A stretch of 64,000 nucleotides of DNA from Nonomuraea sp. PA05 (GTDB taxonomy: Bacteria > Actinomycetota > Actinomycetes > Streptosporangiales > Streptosporangiaceae), in NCBI RefSeq assembly GCF_008086045.1, contig NZ_VSEY01000014.1:1-64000 (forward strand), in the 5' to 3' direction. Under the pieces are notes generated by a model, which did not search any database, was not told the origin of the DNA, and worked only from the letters and a program-made list of their open reading frames with translations. Positions 40,918-48,315 of the stretch are shown in pieces. How positions within the stretch are numbered: the first letter of the stretch is position 1; every line of letters starts with the position of its first letter. The translations under genes were made by a program, and so were the position numbers.

Positions 40918-42039
40918 TCAGGCGCCGACGGGGGCCTCGGGCGTTTCCGCGCCCTCGGCTTGCTGCGCGGCGAGCCGGGACGCGTGCGTCGGCGCGTCGG
41001 GGACGCCCGCCGGGCGGTCCTTCGCGAACTCCTTGCGCAGCACCGGCACGACCTCCTCGCCCAGGATGTCGAGCTGCTCCAGCACGGTCTTCAGCGGCAG
41101 GCCCGCGTGGTCCATCAGGAAGAGCTGGCGCTGGTAGTCGCCGAAGAACTCCCTGAACTCCAGTGTCCTGTCGATGACCTGCTGCGGGCTGCCCACCGTC
41201 AGGGGCGTCTCCGCCATGAACTCCTCCAGCGACGGCCCGTGCCCGTACACGGGGGCGACGTCGAAGTAGGGGCGGAACTCGCGCACCGCGTCCTGGGAGT
41301 TCCTGCGCACGAACACCTGCCCGCCCAGACCCACGACGGCCTGCTCGGGGGTGCCGTGGCCGTAGTGCGCGTACCGCTGACGGTAGAGGCTGATCAGCCG
41401 CATGAAGTGCTCCTTCGGCCAGAAGATGTTGTTGGCGAAGAAGCCGTCGCCGTAGTAGGCGGCCTGCTCGGCGATCTCGGGGCTGCGGATCGAGCCGTGC
41501 CAGACGAACGGCGGGACCCCGTCCAGCGGGCGCGGGGTGCTGGTGAAGCCCTGCAGCGGCGTGCGGAAGCGGCCCTCCCAGTCGACCACGTCCTCGCGCC
41601 ACAGCTTGTGCAGCAGCGCGTAGTTCTCGATGGCCAGCGGGATGCCCTGGCGGATGTCCTTCCCGAACCACGGGTACACCGGGCCGGTGTTGCCGCGGCC
41701 CAGCATGACGTCCACCCTGCCGTCGGCCAGGTGCTGCAGCATGGCGAAGTCCTCGGCGATCTTCACCGGGTCGTTCGTCGTGATCAACGTCGTGGCGGTG
41801 GAGAGCTGCAGGCGCTCGGTCTTGGCCGCGATGTAGCCGAGCATGGTGGTGGGGGAGGAGGGCACGAACGGCGGGTTGTGGTGCTCGCCGGTCGCGAAGA
41901 CGTCGAGCCCGACCTCCTCGGCCTTGAGCGCGATCGCCACCATTGCCTTGATCCGCTCGTGCTCGGTCGGGGTCCTGCCGTTGGTGGGGTCGGTGGTGAC
42001 GTCGCCCACGCTGAAGATTCCGAACTGCACTTTAGTCAC
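40918..42039 (-). CDS. LLM class flavin-dependent oxidoreductase, CE1758-like
   Basis: A 373-residue bacterial luciferase-like monooxygenase (TIM barrel). Key segments: VQFGIFSVGD, GLDVFATGEHHNPPFVPSSP, LADGRVDVMLGRGN, PFVWHGSIRSPEIAEQAAYY. It uses reduced FMN and oxygen; the FMN reductase gene 30 bp downstream is its natural partner, as in the CE1758/CE1759 pair of corynebacteria. GTG 42039 is taken as the start, with TTG 42042 possible. Substrate unknown. Confidence 0.9.
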   Translation of the reverse strand: MTKVQFGIFSVGDVTTDPTNGRTPTEHERIKAMVAIALKAEEVGLDVFATGEHHNPPFVPSSPTTMLGYIAAKTERLQLSTATTLITTNDPVKIAEDFAMLQHLADGRVDVMLGRGNTGPVYPWFGKDIRQGIPLAIENYALLHKLWREDVVDWEGRFRTPLQGFTSTPRPLDGVPPFVWHGSIRSPEIAEQAAYYGDGFFANNIFWPKEHFMRLISLYRQRYAHYGHGTPEQAVVGLGGQVFVRRNSQDAVREFRPYFDVAPVYGHGPSLEEFMAETPLTVGSPQQVIDRTLEFREFFGDYQRQLFLMDHAGLPLKTVLEQLDILGEEVVPVLRKEFAKDRPAGVPDAPTHASRLAAQQAEGAETPEAPVGA

Positions 42040-42108
42040 CAATCCAGACTGTTGAATCTTTGACGGCTACGGTAGCGTCCGCACCTCCTCAGATATTCCA
42101 TCATGGGG

Positions 42109-42654
42109 TCAGCCGTGGTTGCGGGCCCGGAAGGCCGCGGCCTTCGCCCGGTTGCCGCAGCCGCGCATGTCACACCAGCGGCGGGTACGCCGGTGCGAGG
42201 CGTCGATGTACAGGCGGGTGCACGGATCTGCCTCGCACTCCCTGATCAGCCCGGCCTGTGGGCCGCCCAGCAGCTCGGCCGCCGCCCGCGCCGTACTGGA
42301 CAGCGCCGCCCGCAGATCGCCGCCGCGCTCCACCCCCCGCTCGCCGAGCAGCACGCTCGCGGGCTCGCGGCGCGCGGCGGCGTTGAGCGTGTCGCGGTCG
42401 GCGGCGTCCATGGCCTTTCTGGTACGCACGGCGGACGCCAGCCGGTAGATCGCCTCGCGCAGCGCCCGTGCCTCGGCCAGGTCGTCGTCGCTCACGTCCG
42501 GCCGGTCGTCGAGCAGCCCGGCCGCCGCCGTCCAGCGGGCCAGGTCGGCGGGCGTGGCCAGCAGGTCCAGGCGTGCGCCGCGCCGGTGCCCGACGGTGCC
42601 GGAAAGGTCCAGGCCGAGGTTGCCGCTGATGAAGGTGAAGTCCATGGGACTCAT
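42109..42654 (-). CDS. CGNR zinc-finger regulator (ABATE domain)
   Basis: A 181-residue protein with an N-terminal ABATE (stress-response) domain and a C-terminal CGNR zinc finger: CTRLYIDASHRRTRRWCDMR then GCGNRAKAAAF, with Cys ligands CEADPC...CDMRGCGN. These are probable DNA-binding regulators of adjacent genes. It is divergent from an MFS transporter with two inverted repeats between, so it likely controls that transporter. ATG 42654 is used; ATG 42645 is also possible. Confidence 0.88.
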   Translation of the reverse strand: MSPMDFTFISGNLGLDLSGTVGHRRGARLDLLATPADLARWTAAAGLLDDRPDVSDDDLAEARALREAIYRLASAVRTRKAMDAADRDTLNAAARREPASVLLGERGVERGGDLRAALSSTARAAAELLGGPQAGLIRECEADPCTRLYIDASHRRTRRWCDMRGCGNRAKAAAFRARNHG

Positions 42655-42677
42655 AGTAACCGCGTTGACAAGTTACT
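42655..42677. promoter_or_regulatory. Inverted repeat 1 in the CGNR/MFS divergent region
   Basis: AGTAAC and GTTACT arms separated by 11 bp directly abut the CGNR start codon and enclose a TTGACA box. A second, similar repeat lies 41 bp away. Candidate operator for the CGNR regulator. Confidence 0.5.
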
Positions 42678-42695
42678 TTCGGGGCTGCCAGGGTG

Positions 42696-42718
42696 AGTAA
42701 CCACTGAATCCGGTTATT
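42696..42718. promoter_or_regulatory. Inverted repeat 2 in the CGNR/MFS divergent region
   Basis: AGTAACC and GGTTATT arms separated by 9 bp end 20 bp before the MFS start codon. The half-site AGTAAC is shared with repeat 1, and the two left arms are spaced 41 bp apart, about four helical turns. Confidence 0.5.
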
Positions 42719-42737
42719 TCGCTCTCAAGGTGGACAT

Positions 42738-43994
42738 ATGACGACCCTGCTCAGATCCCGCACCCAACCCGGCTACGAGCCCCGGCACCGCTGGGTCGTG
42801 CTGGCCGTCGGCGTCGGCGCGCAGGCCGCCTTCTCGGCCATGTTCTCCGGCATCCCCGTCGCCGGGGTGGCGATGAGATCCGGCTACCACCTGTCCACGG
42901 AGGCGCTCGGCCTCGTACTGGCCTGCCTGGGGCTCGGCGTGGCGGCGTCCGACATCGTGTGGGGGCTGCTGACCGACCGGTTCGGGGACCGCCGCGTGCT
43001 GCTCACCGGCCTGACCTCGACGGGCGCGCTGCTGGCGGTGATGGCCGCCGCCGTCACCCCGTCGGACGGGGCGGGCGTGGCGCTGCTGGCGCTCTGCCTC
43101 GCCATCGCCGGCGCGCTGGGCGGCAGCGTCAACGGGGCGTCGGGGCGGGCGGTCATGACCTGGTTCGGGGAGGGGGAGCGGGGCTTCGCGATGAGCATCC
43201 GGCAGACGGCCATCCCGGTGGGCGGCGCGGTCGGTGTGGCGCTGCTCCCGTGGCTCGCCGCCTCGTACGGCTTCCGCGCCGCCTACGCCGTCCCGGCCGC
43301 CTTCTGCCTCCTTGCCGCAGCCGCCACCTGGCGCTGGCTCCACGAACCCACCCCACCCACCAGCCCGGCCACAGCACCCGCCACCGCGCCCACCACACCC
43401 CAGCCCTCCCCCCTGCGCCGCTGGGACGTCTGGCGGCTGGCCCTGGCCGGCGCCCTCCTCACCGTCCCCCAATTCGCCGTACTCTCCTTCACCGCGATCT
43501 TCCTGCACGACGTCAAGCACGAAGGCACCACCCTGGCCAGCCTCACGATCGTGATAGCCCAGCTCGGCGGCGGCGCCGCACGCATCTGGACGGGCCGCCG
43601 CACCGACCGCACCGGCACCCGCCGCACCCACATCAGAGCGATCGGCGCCCTGGCGGGCATCGCGATGGCGGGCGCGGCCGTGCTGACCGGCGCCCCCACC
43701 CCCCTCACCGTCACGGCCCTGGCCATCGGCGGCATCCTGGCGAACTCCTGGCACGGCGTCGCCTACACGGAGATCGCCGCGATGGCGGGCGCCGACCGGG
43801 CGGGCACCGCGCTGGGCCTCCTGGGCACCACCCTGTTCGCGACGGGCTTCCTCACGCCGCTGCTCATCCCGCTGGTCATCGCCCACACCTCCTGGGCGAC
43901 CGTCTGGGCCCTGGCCGCCGTGGCGTCCCTCCTGGCGATCCCGCTGTCCCCGGGAGAGACCAGGCGCGCGCACGGTGACGTCAGAGCGCGTTGA
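42738..43994 (+). CDS. MFS transporter
   Basis: A 418-residue major facilitator with twelve hydrophobic segments and the loop 2-3 motif WGLLTDRFGDRRVLL. A central loop rich in Pro and Thr (EPTPPTSPATAPATAPTTPQ) divides the two halves. Resembles CynX/NimT-like or drug-proton antiporters. Start ATG 42738. Divergent from the CGNR regulator and overlapping the convergent SDR gene by 14 bp at the 3' end. Confidence 0.88.
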   Translation: MTTLLRSRTQPGYEPRHRWVVLAVGVGAQAAFSAMFSGIPVAGVAMRSGYHLSTEALGLVLACLGLGVAASDIVWGLLTDRFGDRRVLLTGLTSTGALLAVMAAAVTPSDGAGVALLALCLAIAGALGGSVNGASGRAVMTWFGEGERGFAMSIRQTAIPVGGAVGVALLPWLAASYGFRAAYAVPAAFCLLAAAATWRWLHEPTPPTSPATAPATAPTTPQPSPLRRWDVWRLALAGALLTVPQFAVLSFTAIFLHDVKHEGTTLASLTIVIAQLGGGAARIWTGRRTDRTGTRRTHIRAIGALAGIAMAGAAVLTGAPTPLTVTALAIGGILANSWHGVAYTEIAAMAGADRAGTALGLLGTTLFATGFLTPLLIPLVIAHTSWATVWALAAVASLLAIPLSPGETRRAHGDVRAR

Positions 43995-44631
43995 TGTCGG
44001 CGGGCCCGAGCACCCGCTTGCCCGCCCCCCGCTCAGCGACCGCGATCATGGCCCGCCCGATCTGCTCGGTGGTCGTCACCCCGCCACCCACCAGCCGCCG
44101 CAACACGGGGAACAGCGGCCGGGTGACGACGTACGCCGCCTGGTAGAGCCGCGTACGGGACCGCACGCCGTGCATCGGCTGGATGAACCCGGGCCGGAAC
44201 ATGTACGCCTCCAGCGGCAACGCCAGCAGCGCGTTCTCGGTCTCGCCCTTGACCCGCGCCCACATGGCCCGCCCCCGGGCGTTCGTCCCGGCGCCGGACA
44301 CGTACACGAAGGCCGAGCGGGGGCTGAGCCGGGCCAGCGTCTCACCCACCGAGAGCGTGAAGCCGTAGGTGATCCGCCGGTAGTCCTGCTCGGCCATCCC
44401 GACCGCCGAGACGCCCAGGCAGAAGAAGCACGCGTCGTACTCGCCGAGCTCACCCTCGACGGGCGTCAGGTCGAGCAGATCGCCGTGCGGAAGCTCGCGC
44501 AGCTTCGGGTGTGAGACGCCCGTCGAGGACCGCCCGACCGCGAGCACGGCGGTGACCCGGTCGTCGAGCAGGCACTCCCGCAGCACCCCCCGCCCGACCA
44601 TGCCGGTCGCCCCGAACAGCAGAACCCTCAT
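43981..44631 (-). CDS. Atypical SDR, NAD(P)H-binding epimerase-like protein
   Basis: A 216-residue atypical short-chain dehydrogenase with the nucleotide loop LLFGATGMVGRGVLRECL at the N-terminus, FVYVSGAGTN in place of the classic Ser site and ARVKGETENALL carrying the Lys. Similar to HTATIP2/YtfG-like proteins; likely a reductase or redox sensor. ATG start. Convergent overlap with the MFS gene. Confidence 0.85.
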   Translation of the reverse strand: MRVLLFGATGMVGRGVLRECLLDDRVTAVLAVGRSSTGVSHPKLRELPHGDLLDLTPVEGELGEYDACFFCLGVSAVGMAEQDYRRITYGFTLSVGETLARLSPRSAFVYVSGAGTNARGRAMWARVKGETENALLALPLEAYMFRPGFIQPMHGVRSRTRLYQAAYVVTRPLFPVLRRLVGGGVTTTEQIGRAMIAVAERGAGKRVLGPADINAL

Positions 44632-44633
44632 CC

Positions 44634-45040
44634 TCAGCTCGCTCCGATCGTCTCCGCCAGCTCGCCGGCCAGCGGGTACGGCCGTTCCGCCGGCAGCAGC
44701 GCGCCGGCGTCCGCCCCGCCGCGCACGGCCGCACGCACCTCATGTACCCGCTCGGTGATGTCGCTGATCCCCAGCGTCCACTCCTCCACGTAACGCCGCA
44801 CCGCCTCCCCGGTGAGCCCCACCTGGATCGACCGGTACGGCAGCGCCTGGTGCCGGAGGCCGCGTTCAGGATCCCACTGGATCCGCACCGGGCTGCGGCG
44901 GACCCGCCGCGCCCATCCGGGCCGCCGGTCGTCGTGGCTGAATCCACAGGAACGACGGCTTGATCCACGTCATGCGTTCCCGCTTGAAGGGCGGCACGAA
45001 GCGCTGGGCGGCGACGGCACGTCCATGGCGTACCAGACTG
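44634..45040 (-). pseudogene. DUF4291 pseudogene (frameshifted, truncated)
   Basis: Remnants of a DUF4291 protein lie in two frames. Upstream (about 45037-44955) reads GRAVAAQRFVPPFKRERM then TWIKPSFLW, the family's N-terminal core, after which the frame and the expected middle region are lost. Downstream (44888-44634) reads MRIQWDPERGLRHQALPYRS, then IQVGLTGEAVRRYVEEWTLG, the family's C-terminal third. A deletion of roughly 30-40 codons plus a frameshift explains the break, and the extreme N-terminus is also gone. The 84-residue C-terminal frame could be miscalled as a gene. Confidence 0.75.
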
Positions 45041-45068
45041 GACGATCAAGGGTCGGCCGGACAACGTG

Positions 45069-45800
45069 TTATCCCAGGTCCCGCACGGCCTGAGCGAGGC
45101 GGATGCGGGCGATCTGCGGGATGGACAGGCCGCGGGTGGAGATGCCGATGGCCCAGTCGGTGCCGGGCACGATGGCGCCCGCGCACGCCACCTGCTCCCT
45201 GAACTGCCCGTGCTCCTCCACGATCTGGCCCGGCCGTAAGCCCGACAGCTCGTTCTCGACGTCCTCCACGCTGACGGGGGTCGAGGGGGTGAAGCGGCGC
45301 AGGCCGTACCCGGTCAGGACGCCGCGCCTGGTACGGGACGGGAGCGAGAGCAGCAGCGCCTTGCCCAGCGCGGTCGCGTGCGGCGCCGTCTCCAGCCCCG
45401 CCTGCAGATCTTCCAGGTACGGCGACCGCGGCCCCTCCACCACGTCCACCACGACCAGCCGCCCCTCGGCGAGCTGCGCCAGGTAGGCGGTGTGGCCGGT
45501 GGCGGCGGCCAGGTGGCGCAGCACGGAGGCGGCCCGGGGCGGCCGTTCGAACGCGTCCAGCATCTCGTGGAACCGCTCGGCCACCTGCGAGCCGAGCACG
45601 TAGTCGCCGTCGGGGCGGCGGTGCAGGTAGCCCTCGTAGCACAGGGTGCGGACCAGGTGGTAGGAGGTGGAGAGGTTCAGGCCGCAGCGGCGCGCGATGA
45701 CCTTGACCGACAGCGGCCGGTCGGCTCGCGAGACCTCTTCGAGGACGCGGAGCGCGCGCGAGACGCTGCGGATCAGATCGCTGGGTTGTTCGCCGTTCAT
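45069..45800 (-). CDS. IclR family transcriptional regulator
   Basis: A 243-residue regulator: winged HTH (SRALRVLEEVSRADRPLSVK, RCGLNLSTSYHLVRTL) and a C-terminal GAF-like effector domain with HATALGKALLLSLP and ACAGAIVPGTDWAIGIS. It is divergent from the DUF59/amidohydrolase pair with 71 bp between, so it is the likely local regulator, responding to a small aromatic or aliphatic effector. Confidence 0.9.
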   Translation of the reverse strand: MNGEQPSDLIRSVSRALRVLEEVSRADRPLSVKVIARRCGLNLSTSYHLVRTLCYEGYLHRRPDGDYVLGSQVAERFHEMLDAFERPPRAASVLRHLAAATGHTAYLAQLAEGRLVVVDVVEGPRSPYLEDLQAGLETAPHATALGKALLLSLPSRTRRGVLTGYGLRRFTPSTPVSVEDVENELSGLRPGQIVEEHGQFREQVACAGAIVPGTDWAIGISTRGLSIPQIARIRLAQAVRDLG

Positions 45801-45871
45801 CCATCAAGCATCTTCGCCATTTGAAAACGGGACGCCTACCCCGACAGGCACACCCGTCCGACGATGAGGTC

Positions 45872-46237
45872 ATGCCGGAGATACCGCAGTGGGCCAGTGA
45901 GGCGCTGTCCGGGGTCTACGACCCGTGCTGCAGGGAGAAAGGCATCTCCGTCGTGGAGATGGGCCTGATCCGGTCGGTCCAGGTGGACGACGGCCGGGCC
46001 CGGGTCGAGCTGCTGCTGACCTCGGGCTGGTGCCCGTTCGCCGCCAGGGTGCTGACCGAGGTGCGGGACCGCATCCAGGAGCAGCCCGGCATCGACGAGG
46101 CGGAGGTCGAGGTGGTGTGGGACGAGGTGTGGACGACGGACCGGCTCTCCCCGAGGGCCGCCCGGATGCTGCGCTTCCTGCCCGCGCCCGCGCAGGTGCC
46201 CGACAAGGCGGCCTACATCGGGAGGGAACTACGGTGA
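45872..46237 (+). CDS. DUF59/MIP18 metal-sulfur cluster assembly-like protein
   Basis: A 121-residue protein of the SufT/PaaD/MIP18 fold: EALSGVYDPCCREKGISVVEMGLI then LLLTSGWCPFAARVLTEVRD, with the reactive Cys in TSGWCP. These proteins help insert or mature Fe or Fe-S centres. ATG 45872 is the start; the longer frame from 45821 lacks homology. Its stop overlaps the amidohydrolase start by 4 bp. The same pair occurs in propane/methane-type di-iron monooxygenase clusters (prm/mim). Confidence 0.82.
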   Translation: MPEIPQWASEALSGVYDPCCREKGISVVEMGLIRSVQVDDGRARVELLLTSGWCPFAARVLTEVRDRIQEQPGIDEAEVEVVWDEVWTTDRLSPRAARMLRFLPAPAQVPDKAAYIGRELR

Positions 46238-47217
46238 TCGACGACTTCTTCGTGTTCGACAGCGTGGCCCACGTGTTCAACTTCGAGCCGAAGAACGCGT
46301 TCGGCCCGGCGGGCCAGATGTTCTCCAACCATCTGTACGCCTTCCACACGACGCTCACCCCGGAGGGCGAGACCAGGCTGCCGCCCGAGGAGTTCCTGCG
46401 GCAGTGGACGATCGACGACATCCGCCACATGGTGTTCGAGGAGTCGGACACGGACATGCTGGTGGCGATGCCGCTGCCGCTCACGGACCTCTACCACGAC
46501 GGCCTGTCGCCGTGGCAGGAGTGCGCGGAGCTGGCCGCCAGGGACCCGGACCGGACGGTGTTCTGGGGCACGGTCAACCCGCTGGAGGGCCGCAAGGCGC
46601 TCGACCTGATGGAGCGGCAGGTGGGGGAGTTCAACGCGCGGGCGTTCAAGCTGTACAACGTCCGTTACGACTACGGCTCCCCGTACCCGTGGCGCATGGA
46701 CGATCCCAGGGTGGCCTTCCCGATCTTCGAGAAGGCGCAGGATCTGGGCGTCAACCTGATCGGCGTGCACAAGGGCGTCCCGCTGGGCCCGCAGCCGATC
46801 GAGCACACGCAGACCTGGGACATGGACGGCGCCGCCGCGAACTTCCCCGACGTCAACTTCGTCATCTTCCACGTCGGCCTGCCGTTCCTGGACGAGACCT
46901 GCTGGCAGCTCATCCGCTACCCCAACCTGTACGCCGACCTGGCGGCGACGATCAACTTCATCGTCAGGGCGCCCAGGATGTTCGCCGAGATCATCGGCAA
47001 GCTGCTGTTCTGGTGCGGCGAAGACAAGATCATCTACGGTTCGGAGGCGCCGATCTTCCATCCGCAGTGGGCGCTGCGCGCGTTCAGGGACTTCACCATC
47101 CCGCAGGACCTGTGCGACGGCTACGGCTACCCGCAGCTCACCGACCAGGCCAAGCGCAAGATTCTCGGGGAGAACCTGCTACGCCTGCATGGGCTTGCTC
47201 CGGTGAACAGCCTGTAG
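46234..47217 (+). CDS. Amidohydrolase family 2 protein
   Basis: A 327-residue TIM-barrel metal-dependent hydrolase/decarboxylase relative. FFVFDSVAHVFNFEPKNAFG replaces the usual DxHxH start, AFKLYNVRYDYGSPYPWRMD is central, then GVHKG, FHVGLPFLDETC and a late FGSEAP-like YGSEAPIFHP. The pattern matches the amidohydrolases encoded next to prmABCD/mimABCD binuclear monooxygenases, thought to help enzyme maturation. GTG start with GGAGGG upstream. Its 3' end overlaps the convergent rodA gene by 39 bp. Confidence 0.85.
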   Translation: MIDDFFVFDSVAHVFNFEPKNAFGPAGQMFSNHLYAFHTTLTPEGETRLPPEEFLRQWTIDDIRHMVFEESDTDMLVAMPLPLTDLYHDGLSPWQECAELAARDPDRTVFWGTVNPLEGRKALDLMERQVGEFNARAFKLYNVRYDYGSPYPWRMDDPRVAFPIFEKAQDLGVNLIGVHKGVPLGPQPIEHTQTWDMDGAAANFPDVNFVIFHVGLPFLDETCWQLIRYPNLYADLAATINFIVRAPRMFAEIIGKLLFWCGEDKIIYGSEAPIFHPQWALRAFRDFTIPQDLCDGYGYPQLTDQAKRKILGENLLRLHGLAPVNSL

Positions 47218-48315
47218 CAGCCCGATGGCCACCAGCCCGGCGACCGTGGCGGAGCCGCCGTACGAGACGAACGGCAGCGGCACCCCCACGATCGGCATGA
47301 GGCCCAGGGTCATGCCCACGTTCAGATACGTCTGGAACCCGATCCACGACACCAGCCCGCCCGCCAGCACCGCCCCGTAACGCGAGGCGGCGTGCCGGGC
47401 GATCGACAACCCCCGCCACAGCAGCGCGAACACGGCCAGCACGATGAGCGCGGCCCCCGCGAAGCCCAGCTCCTCGCCCGCGACCGTGAAGACGAAGTCG
47501 GTGTGCTGCTCGGGCACGAAGTGACCGGCGGTCTGCTCGCCGTTGAACAGGCCCTTGCCGGACAGGCCGCCGGAGCCGATCGCGATGCGGGCCTGGGCGG
47601 CGTTGTAGCCGATGCCGCCCGGATCGGCTCCCGGCCGTACCAGCACGAGTAGCCGTTCGAGCTGGTACGGCCGGACCAGCCCGAGCTGCCACGCCGCCGC
47701 CCCGGCCCCGGCCGCGCCGCCGGCGAGCACCAGCAGCCACCGCTTGGGCGCCCCCGACACCAGCAGCGCCCCCGCCACCATGGCCGCGAACACCAGCATC
47801 GTGCCCACGTCCGGCTGCAGCGCGATGAGCCCGATCGGCACCGCGGCCAGCGCCAGCGCCAGCAGTACCCCGCCGAACCCGGCCCGCCGCTGCCCGTCGC
47901 GCAGCTCACCCAGCGGCACCGCGAACGCCAGCGCGAGCGCGATCTTGGCGAACTCCGACGGCTGAAACTGCACCCCGGGCGCCAGCACGATCCACGAGTG
48001 CGCCCCGTTCACCCGCACGCCCAGCGGGCTCAGCACCCCGGCCAGCGACAGCAGCGCCAGCACGTACGCCAGCGGCACGTACGCCCGCAACACCCGCAGA
48101 TCCACCCGCGACACCAGCCACATGAGCACCAGGCCCACCCCGACGGCGCCCGCCTGCCGCACCAGCAGCGCGTGGCCGCCCGCCAGCCGCGTGGCCGACC
48201 ACACCAGCAGCAGCCCCATCGCCGACAGGGCCAGCGCCAGCAGCGTCAGCAGCCGGTCGGGCGGGCCCAGCGACGGCGCCCACACCAGGTTCCTGCGCCC
48301 GGCAACCGCGATCAT
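47179..48315 (-). CDS. rodA: RodA/FtsW-type peptidoglycan glycosyltransferase
   Basis: A 378-residue SEDS-family membrane enzyme that polymerises lipid II in the lateral wall, with about ten hydrophobic segments. Conserved parts: NGAHSWIVLAPGVQFQPSEF, ALQPDVGTMLVF (catalytic Asp), QHTDFVFTVAGEELGF and GVPLPFVSYGGSATV. ATG 48315 overlaps the PBP2 stop by 4 bp. It is the last gene of the mre operon and works with the adjacent PBP2 under MreBCD control. Confidence 0.93.
   Translation of the reverse strand: MIAVAGRRNLVWAPSLGPPDRLLTLLALALSAMGLLLVWSATRLAGGHALLVRQAGAVGVGLVLMWLVSRVDLRVLRAYVPLAYVLALLSLAGVLSPLGVRVNGAHSWIVLAPGVQFQPSEFAKIALALAFAVPLGELRDGQRRAGFGGVLLALALAAVPIGLIALQPDVGTMLVFAAMVAGALLVSGAPKRWLLVLAGGAAGAGAAAWQLGLVRPYQLERLLVLVRPGADPGGIGYNAAQARIAIGSGGLSGKGLFNGEQTAGHFVPEQHTDFVFTVAGEELGFAGAALIVLAVFALLWRGLSIARHAASRYGAVLAGGLVSWIGFQTYLNVGMTLGLMPIVGVPLPFVSYGGSATVAGLVAIGLLQAVHRSKPMQA

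Noticed and set aside
44450..45064. 204-residue frame across the DUF4291 remnant
   Set aside because: Arg/Cys-rich composition mixing two genes in a wrong frame; conserved blocks are in other frames.
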